Notes under the pieces: model-generated
Database searches by the model: none
What the model was told of the DNA's origin: nothing
What the model saw: only the letters and a program-made list of their open reading frames with translations
Shown here: piece after piece, positions 59,227-64,000 of the stretch
Position numbering within the stretch: the stretch's first letter is position 1
How the letters are laid out: the number at the start of each line of letters is the position of its first letter
Program-made: the position numbers and the translations under genes
Source: Ferdinandcohnia humi_A
GTDB lineage: Bacteria > Bacillota > Bacilli > Bacillales > Bacillaceae_L
Length of the DNA stretch: 64,000 nt
Direction of reading: 5' to 3'
NCBI GenBank assembly: GCA_047608075.1
Contig: JBLKRX010000013.1
Span: 1 to 64,000, forward strand

Positions 59227-60255
59227 ATGAGTAAAGCGTTTAGCAATTTATTAAAACATATCGATAAATTATCGCATACAGATAAAGAACGAGTGTTTCA
59301 ATGGGTAAAACACTATGTTGAACCTTCTTTAACTGTTGATGGTCGCTTAATCGATGAAATGCGGGAAGTACGTTATAAAGAAGGTTTTGAATGCCCTCAT
59401 TGCACTTCAGAACACATTAATCGATTCGGTAAAGTTAATGGTCGCCAACGATATCGCTGTAAGGCTTGTCGTAAAACGTTTATGGATACTACAAATACAA
59501 TTCTTTATCGCACTCGAAAAGGTAATGAATGGATTACTTTTGTTGAATGTATGTTTAAAGGATATTCCTTGCGTAAATCAGCAAAAATTGTGGGCGTTAC
59601 TTGGGTTACATTATTCTATTGGAGACATAAGCTGTTATCAGCTCTTAAACAAATGGGTTTTGAACAATTTGATGGTATCGTTGAAGTGGACGAGACTTAT
59701 TTTTTGTATTCTCAAAAAGGTCAACGTGGCATTAGTGAACGTAAACCACGTAAGCGAGGCGGTAAATCAACACTAAGAGGAGTTAGTAAGGAACAAGTCT
59801 GTGTTCTAGTTGCTAGAGACCGAACAAAAGCAACAGTTTCAAAGGTAGCCTGTATGGGGCGTGTTGTTAAAACCAAAGTTGATGGTATGATTGGGTCTAA
59901 ACTAACACCTAATAATGTACTTGTAACAGACGCTTGGAGAGCCTATAAAACCTATGCAGATGAAAGAGGGATAGAACATTATCGCATTAAGTCTGACGAT
60001 GGAAAACACGTTATTAAAGGCTTATACCATATCCAAAATGTAAATGGACTCCATTCACGTTTAAAACATTGGATACATCGTTTTAAAGGTGTTGCTTCTA
60101 AATACCTTGATAATTACCTTGCTTGGTTTTTATTAGTAGATAGTCATAGCAATGAAAGTACAAAACACAATATCAAAGAATTACTTTTGACATCCTTTGT
60201 TTTTGAAATGACAGAAACCTATCGAAGTTTAAGGCTATCGAAATTCAATATGTAA
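59227..60255 (+). CDS. IS1595-family transposase
   Basis: A 342-aa transposase. N-terminal zinc ribbon (ECPHCTSEHINRFG to YRCKACRKTF) and HTH region (SLRKSAKIVGVTWVTLFYWRHK), then the DDE-type ISXO2-like domain (GIVEVDETYFLYSQKGQRG; VLVTDAWRAYKTYA; HSRLKHWIHRFKGVASKYL, holding the Asp and late catalytic residues). ATG 59227 follows GGAGGGTCCAAAGG. It appears full length and possibly functional. Confidence 0.92.
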   Translation: MSKAFSNLLKHIDKLSHTDKERVFQWVKHYVEPSLTVDGRLIDEMREVRYKEGFECPHCTSEHINRFGKVNGRQRYRCKACRKTFMDTTNTILYRTRKGNEWITFVECMFKGYSLRKSAKIVGVTWVTLFYWRHKLLSALKQMGFEQFDGIVEVDETYFLYSQKGQRGISERKPRKRGGKSTLRGVSKEQVCVLVARDRTKATVSKVACMGRVVKTKVDGMIGSKLTPNNVLVTDAWRAYKTYADERGIEHYRIKSDDGKHVIKGLYHIQNVNGLHSRLKHWIHRFKGVASKYLDNYLAWFLLVDSHSNESTKHNIKELLLTSFVFEMTETYRSLRLSKFNM

Positions 60256-60390
60256 TGCTTATTTGACTGTTAGGGTGACTAAATCAAAATAGAGTTCTGG
60301 CAAATTTTTGCGGATTTACAACGTTAAACAATAAAGTTTACAAACGACACTTTGGGAATATTTTTGAAGGTGTTTTAGTAATGCATCGAG

Positions 60391-60445
60391 AAAAAAATAT
60401 CACAATAGCTCTCAATTTCAAAAGGTAGAGTGCTACTGTGATTTT
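60391..60445 (-). terminator. Terminator of the SMR operon
   Basis: On the minus strand ATCACAGTAGCACTCTA pairs imperfectly with the AGAGCTATTGTGAT arm and is followed by ATTTTTTTC. Confidence 0.72.
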
Positions 60446-60448
60446 TAT

Positions 60449-60793
60449 TTAACTTGATTTTACAACTGGTTCCTCTTGATTTGAAAAGTTTAAAATCACA
60501 ACGCCCACGATAATTAGTAGAATCGCAGACACCTTTAACAATCCTAATGGTTCATCCCAAATAAGGAATCCAACAAAGGCTGTAAGAGCTGTACCTACAC
60601 CCGCCCACACCGAGTAAGCAACGCTTAGCGACATTCCTCGTAAGGTTAACCCTAAAAATGTGAATGATAATAAATAACCAGCAACTGAGCCTATTGATGG
60701 TAATAAGACTGTAAATCCTTCTGAATATTTCATCATTGTTGTGCCAAATACCTCTGTAACAATCGCTAATACTAAATATATATATTTTGCCAC
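60449..60793 (-). CDS. SMR family multidrug efflux protein, second of a pair
   Basis: A 114-aa four-helix small multidrug resistance protein. The essential Glu is in IVTEVFGTTMMKYSEGF (about residue 14); helix 3 has YSVWAGVGTALTAFVGF and the tail is charged. Paired SMR proteins (EbrAB, YkkCD style) act as heterodimeric drug/proton antiporters. It starts 12 nt after the first SMR gene, in one operon with a TetR gene. Confidence 0.92.
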   Translation of the reverse strand: MAKYIYLVLAIVTEVFGTTMMKYSEGFTVLLPSIGSVAGYLLSFTFLGLTLRGMSLSVAYSVWAGVGTALTAFVGFLIWDEPLGLLKVSAILLIIVGVVILNFSNQEEPVVKSS

Positions 60794-60805
60794 GAATACA
60801 ACCCC

Positions 60806-61120
60806 TTACTTACTTAAATTTAGCAGTACAACACCTAAAATGATGATTGCAATACCAATTAGTTTTTTTCTGTCAAATCCTTCTTTAAATATGACGACAC
60901 CTATCGTAGCAGCTAAAGTTGTACCGACCCCTGACCAAATGGCATATGCTACACCAATCTCAAGTTCTTTTAAAGTTAAAGATAGAAAATAAAACGCTGC
61001 TGCATAGCCAACTGCAACACCAATGTATGGACCATAGTTCTTTGTCATACTTGTCACTTTTAACATCGCACTTCCAAAGGCTTCAAAAAGAATTGCAATA
61101 CCTAATAAAACATATGTCAT
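60806..61120 (-). CDS. SMR family multidrug efflux protein, first of a pair
   Basis: A 104-aa SMR protein with four helices: the active Glu in AILFEAFGSAMLKVTS, then VGYAAAFYFLSLTLKELEIG, YAIWSGVGTTLAATIGV and GIAIIILGVVLLNLS. It lies 4 nt after the TetR gene and 12 nt before its partner. Cationic drugs or guanidine-type compounds are the usual substrates; the actual one is unknown. Confidence 0.92.
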   Translation of the reverse strand: MTYVLLGIAILFEAFGSAMLKVTSMTKNYGPYIGVAVGYAAAFYFLSLTLKELEIGVAYAIWSGVGTTLAATIGVVIFKEGFDRKKLIGIAIIILGVVLLNLSK

Positions 61121-61124
61121 TTCC

Positions 61125-61655
61125 TTATTCTCCTTCTGCTAAACGGTATAATTTTTGCTTGATTTCATCCATTTCGACCGCTGTTAAGGGTGCGATTGTT
61201 GAAAATTTGTTGTAATAAACACCATCGATTGTTAGACGAATTAAATTGATTGTTGTCTCATCTAATTCATCTTTTTTCAAATGTTCTAGGATGTTTTGGT
61301 AAATGTCCTGCACCTGTTTATTTTCTAAAAATGGTACCTCCATCGAACCAACATATAAGTCGCTGTGTTTACTTAAATCATTGAAGCATAACTCAATGAA
61401 TGCTTTTGTATAACGATTTCTTGTTTCTTTTTCAACTAGAATAAAGAATTCCTCCGAAAACTTTTCGTAAATATCTTGCACTATGCCTTCAATCAATGCT
61501 TGTTTATTTGGAAAATGATACAGTAGCCCACCCTTACTTGTGTTCGCTTTTTTTGCAACAGCATCAAGTGTTAGAGCATTTACACCTTCTTCTTGCAATA
61601 ATTGAATTGCACTATTTATTAGTGTTTCGCGTTTTTCTTTTGCTTTTTGACTCAT
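61125..61655 (-). CDS. TetR family regulator of the SMR pair
   Basis: A 176-aa TetR protein: HTH ALTLDAVAKKANTSKGGLLYHFPNKQALI near residues 25-55 and a C-terminal ligand domain with a TetR_C-like end (MDEIKQKLYRLAEG). ATG 61655 follows AAGGAGG. As first gene of the operon with the SMR pair, it likely represses its own transcript through the dyad at 61685-61698 and is relieved by the drug. Confidence 0.92.
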   Translation of the reverse strand: MSQKAKEKRETLINSAIQLLQEEGVNALTLDAVAKKANTSKGGLLYHFPNKQALIEGIVQDIYEKFSEEFFILVEKETRNRYTKAFIELCFNDLSKHSDLYVGSMEVPFLENKQVQDIYQNILEHLKKDELDETTINLIRLTIDGVYYNKFSTIAPLTAVEMDEIKQKLYRLAEGE

Positions 61656-61684
61656 ACAAAACCTCCTTCTCCAATCTCTATAAT

Positions 61685-61698
61685 ACCGTCTGGACGGT
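61685..61698. promoter_or_regulatory. TetR-type operator dyad upstream of the SMR operon
   Basis: ACCGTC and GACGGT form perfect arms around TG, 30 bp upstream of the TetR start codon, flanked by AAGACCGTC-like extension. Position and symmetry fit an autorepression site. Confidence 0.7.
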
Positions 61699-61768
61699 CT
61701 TTTTTCAAGCCTTTTAAATCATCCGTATTCAAAATAACGTTCCCAAATCAAAGTTTAGGGACAGTTTA

Positions 61769-61812
61769 AAAAGGCACGAACGTTGATTTAACATCGTTTC
61801 GTGCCTTTTCTT
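61769..61812. terminator. Hairpin in the SMR-TetR intergenic region
   Basis: AAAAGGCACGAACG pairs with CGTTTCGTGCCTTTT around an AT-rich loop. T-runs on both sides allow bidirectional use. Confidence 0.7.
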
Positions 61813-61957
61813 GTGAACATTGTTTATACCGTATTTTATACAGATGGCTCAAATTGTTGATGCAACTGTATTTGTACTTGATGGGTATTTTCGCTATCTT
61901 GCATAAAATTGTGTATATTCCTTATTGTTGTAAATACATATTTCTCTTACTATACCT

Positions 61958-61996
61958 AAAATGGGGGAACCACAATAAATCAAGTTCCCCCAATTA
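61958..61996 (-). terminator. Probable terminator of the TetR gene at 62112
   Basis: TTGGGGGAAC and GTTCCCCCATTTT form a 9-10-bp stem on the minus strand with a ~13-nt loop and short U-run. Confidence 0.65.
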
Positions 61997-62111
61997 TTTA
62001 TTTAAAAAACAACAATTAAATTTAACAGAGCCAAGTTAATAATAAATCAAGGGGTAAGACTAAATCTATTAAAAACAAATGGGACAATAATTGATACATC
62101 GACCGATTAGC

Positions 62112-62711
62112 TTAATTGATTTTATTGCAGAGTGTCTCTAAATGATAACGAATAACTTCCTTCACCTTTTCTGGAGAGTATACATCAGGTCTTAATAAAG
62201 CATGAATCGACAATCCCTCTATTAATGCCGTTAACCTACTCTTTTCTAATTCTGCATTCATTGAATCTGATAATACGCCTTTTAGAGCTAAGATTTCAAT
62301 CATTGAATTTGCTAATTCATATGTACCGTCCGTCATTTCATCTTTTTTGTCCTTTATTGTATCACTTGTAAGTGAACGTAATGCAAGAATCCACCAAACA
62401 CTCGTTTCAATTTTCTTTTCTTCATCTATTGGTACTAGCTCTAATAAAACTTCTTCTACTGCCTGCACTGGGTTTTCTGACCATTCTTTATTTTGAGAAC
62501 GTTTTTTCCCTTCTTCTAAGTAGTAATTCATAATAAATAATAACATTTCATCTTGAGTTGAAAAATAATGTCTTAACGCACCAGAAGACATCCCTGCCTC
62601 AGCTGCAACTCTTCGTATAGACGCTTTCTCAACCCCTTCTTTCCTAATAATATTCCATGCAGCCTCAGCAATTTGTTTGCGCTTTTCATCATGATCAACA
62701 ATTTTTGGCAT
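62112..62711 (-). CDS. TetR/AcrR family transcriptional regulator
   Basis: A 199-aa TetR protein: N-terminal MPKIVDHDEKRKQIAEAAW, HTH KASIRRVAAEAGMSSGALRHYFSTQDEML (BetI-like), then a helical C-terminal domain. ATG 62711 with GGAAGTGA upstream; GTG 62723 overlaps that site. It is divergent from the GAP-family gene, with two dyads between them, so it likely represses both. Confidence 0.92.
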   Translation of the reverse strand: MPKIVDHDEKRKQIAEAAWNIIRKEGVEKASIRRVAAEAGMSSGALRHYFSTQDEMLLFIMNYYLEEGKKRSQNKEWSENPVQAVEEVLLELVPIDEEKKIETSVWWILALRSLTSDTIKDKKDEMTDGTYELANSMIEILALKGVLSDSMNAELEKSRLTALIEGLSIHALLRPDVYSPEKVKEVIRYHLETLCNKIN

Positions 62712-62733
62712 TATAAAAATCACTTCCTTTATT

Positions 62734-62774
62734 TAGCACAGTGTGTTATTATCTTTTTATAGCACGATGTGTTA
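62734..62774. promoter_or_regulatory. Two tandem operator-like dyads between divergent genes
   Basis: TAGCACAGTGTGTTA (62734-62748) and TAGCACGATGTGTTA (62760-62774) are 15-bp dyads of the form TAGCAC-n3-GTGTTA, with centres 26 bp apart. They lie between the TetR gene and the membrane-protein gene and should be the TetR binding sites. Confidence 0.75.
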
Positions 62775-62814
62775 AATAGATAATACCACAACATTTAAAG
62801 GAGGACTAGTTTGT

Positions 62815-63528
62815 TTGATCGAAACTATTGAAGCATTGATGCCTTCTTCATCATTAGACATTTCTTCAGCATTATTGATTATTTCTTTGTGTGCTTTAAT
62901 TGATATTTTAAGTCCCGGTGTACTGACTGTAACAGCCTATTTATTACTGACACAACCGAATCAGTTATCTTCTCGTTTATTTGTGTTTTTATTCATCACG
63001 CAGTTAGGCTATTTCATCACGGGTTTATTACTCTACTTTGGTGGAAATTCATTATTGAAGAGAATAGAACAATTGTCTCAGTTTGACTTTATCAATTGGT
63101 TTTATATCCTACTTGGAGCAGTTCTTGTTCTAATAAGCTTCAGTAAACCAAAAGAGACTACAAAAAAACGTTTAATTTCATTTATCCCCAAAAATACAAC
63201 AATTAAAGGGATGATTATACTAGGAATCATTGTTTTCCTAATTGAATTTGTAACGGCATTGCCTTACTTTTATTCAATCTTTTTAATGAATCATCAAACA
63301 ATTGAGACTACACCTGCTATCTTAATTATAATTGGATACAATCTAGTAATGGTGCTTCCTTCTCTATTACTGTTAGGGGTTAATATTATATTTAAAGAAA
63401 GATTGCAACAATTTCTTATTAAAATCAGGTCAAAATTAAATGAAGCTCCAATCTCTTCACTCTTGGTAGCGACAGGAGTCATAGGTGCAGTTTTTTTTAA
63501 TATCGGTCTTAGAGGCATATTAAATTAG
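62815..63528 (+). CDS. GAP (Sap-like) family six-helix membrane protein
   Basis: A 237-aa polytopic protein with about six transmembrane helices (ALLIISLCALIDILSPG; FVFLFITQLGYFITGLLLYF; WFYILLGAVLVLISF; MIILGIIVFLIEFVTALPYF; LIIIGYNLVMVLPSLLLLG; a C-terminal helix). The DILSPG and FVTALPYF motifs match GAP-family/Sap proteins related to LysE-type exporters. TTG 62815 lies 10 nt after AAAGGAGG. Likely controlled by the divergent TetR; substrate unknown. Confidence 0.82.
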   Translation: MIETIEALMPSSSLDISSALLIISLCALIDILSPGVLTVTAYLLLTQPNQLSSRLFVFLFITQLGYFITGLLLYFGGNSLLKRIEQLSQFDFINWFYILLGAVLVLISFSKPKETTKKRLISFIPKNTTIKGMIILGIIVFLIEFVTALPYFYSIFLMNHQTIETTPAILIIIGYNLVMVLPSLLLLGVNIIFKERLQQFLIKIRSKLNEAPISSLLVATGVIGAVFFNIGLRGILN

Positions 63529-63553
63529 AAAAAATATTAAAGAGGTGTTCATC

Positions 63554-63772
63554 ATGAAAGAAATTATCAGTGGTCTCAGTCTACTTTTTATTATTCAGGG
63601 AATAGGCGGATTAATCAATCATTTGACTAATGGGGGAAAAAGTTGGTTTTTAGTAAATTATATTGATGCGTTTCAAGGGTTTGAAATCGTTTTGGACATT
63701 GTATTTATTGCAGTTGGTGGAATCATAGCTTTAGCCACTCGTAAAATAACATCAAGTAAAAGCAATAAGTGA
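63554..63772 (+). CDS. Small two-helix membrane protein
   Basis: A 72-aa hydrophobic protein with helices at ~4-22 and ~42-62, separated by a polar loop (NHLTNGGKSWF), ending in a basic tail. Not recognised. ATG 63554 has AGAGGTG 6-7 nt upstream; GTG 63545 overlaps that site. It starts 25 nt after the GAP-family gene and is probably cotranscribed with it. Confidence 0.75.
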   Translation: MKEIISGLSLLFIIQGIGGLINHLTNGGKSWFLVNYIDAFQGFEIVLDIVFIAVGGIIALATRKITSSKSNK

Positions 63773-63785
63773 ATGATGTAAAATA

Positions 63786-63826
63786 AAAAATACAGAGTGA
63801 GAATTTCTCGCTCTGTATTTTTTATT
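63786..63826. terminator. Bidirectional terminator of the GAP-family operon
   Basis: AAAAATACAGAGTGAGA pairs with TCTCGCTCTGTATTTTT around ATT (one G-T pair), with T- and A-runs on both sides. Confidence 0.88.
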
Positions 63827-64000
63827 TTAATTGATTCTCCTCGAGGCTCTACCAACCTTACTCATCCAGGTCATAGATAAAATATGATACCAAAATGATT
63901 GTTTTCCTCTTCTCTTATTAGCTCCAAATCCTATAGGCCTATTACAGTTTACGTTACCATTTTTTGTTCATCAATCTAGTCCGTTTGTAAAAGTAGAAAA
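63827..64000. other. Window end, no intact gene
   Basis: A minus-strand open stretch of ~50 codons ending at about 63827 (containing FGANKRRGKQSFWYHI and TWMSKVGR) has no start codon or ribosome site and follows a stop codon. It may be the tail of a decayed gene; I cannot identify it. Confidence 0.3.

Larger units (their letters stand above)
59137..60290 (+). mobile_element. IS1595-family insertion sequence (ends approximate)
   Basis: One transposase gene with its own promoter. The left part begins near GGCTCTGTTAAAGGTTGATG (59137), an IS-terminus-like sequence. No clear matching inverted copy was found on the right, so the right boundary (~60290) and any target duplication are unresolved. 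Confidence 0.6.
61699..62111. other. Intergenic region with two hairpins
   Basis: No supported gene. 61769-61812 holds AAAAGGCACGAA / TTCGTGCCTTTT, a strong hairpin usable as terminator on either strand. 61962-61992 holds TGGGGGAAC / GTTCCCCCA, followed on the minus strand by ATTTTAGG, probably terminating the TetR gene at 62112. Confidence 0.6.

Noticed and set aside
59137..60350. Exact IS ends and target-site duplication
   Set aside because: The left terminus looks plausible, but no convincing inverted match was found on the right side by eye.
45783..60448. A single complete prophage or integrative element covering the accessory region
   Set aside because: No integrase, att duplication, capsid, tail or lysis genes are present; the R-M operon and replication fragment differ in composition and are separated by terminators.

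Overview
The window is chromosomal DNA of a Bacillaceae species (Bacillus or a close relative such as Cytobacillus; not B. subtilis itself). It begins in the 3' end of a 23S rRNA gene followed by a 5S gene. Gene order from about 4.4 to 45.7 kb follows the B. subtilis segment yebE-yebG-purEKBCSQLFMNHD-yerA-yerB-yerC-pcrB-pcrA-ligA-yerH(camS)-gatCAB-yerQ(dgkB)-yefA(rlmCD), with local insertions. Composition is AT-rich, with strong AGGAGG-type ribosome sites, frequent TTG/GTG starts and U-tailed terminators, all as expected for this family.

Layout. 1-4.4 kb: rRNA tail, a secreted-protein ORF fused to a second copy of the 5S tail and rRNA terminator, small genes and repeats. 4.4-19.6 kb: yebE-yebG, then the complete IMP biosynthesis operon with PurR boxes, a promoter, a guanine-class riboswitch and its terminator. 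A repeat element lies between that terminator and purE, and an unusual 0.9 kb repeat-filled, strand-skewed insertion separates purF from purM. 19.5-31.8 kb: yerA, yerB, yerC, pcrB, pcrA, ligA, camS and a P5C/glutamate-semialdehyde dehydrogenase. 31.9-45.7 kb: small stress/redox genes, gatCAB, an ECF sigma/anti-sigma/membrane-protein operon, dgkB, two acetyltransferases and rlmCD.

From 45.8 kb synteny with B. subtilis is lost and the DNA is accessory. First comes a compact restriction-modification/defence island (46.1-53.7 kb): an excisionase-like HTH, a beta-class amino-methyltransferase, a C5 cytosine methyltransferase, a McrB-like AAA+ protein, a LlaJI-type nuclease and an ImmA/IrrE-type zinc peptidase with a C-terminal HTH. 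Next is a fragment of a phage/mobile-element replication module (54.1-58.9 kb): sigma-like regulator, two small proteins, DUF2800 nuclease, DUF2815 ssDNA-binding protein and family-A DNA polymerase. A candidate structured leader RNA with a 13-bp closing stem precedes it; the module stops after an orphan ribosome binding site. It is followed by an IS1595-type transposase gene, a TetR-regulated pair of SMR efflux genes, and a TetR gene divergent from a GAP-family membrane protein with tandem operator-like dyads between them.

The most unusual signals are three intergenic arrays of about 20-bp units alternating between two variants (1.2, 14.4 and 44.1 kb), the structured leader at 54 kb, and the mixed-methyltransferase LlaJI/McrB-like island with its attached peptidase. 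No tRNA, CRISPR array, integrase or complete att site was seen. All database-dependent statements come from recognising families by eye.
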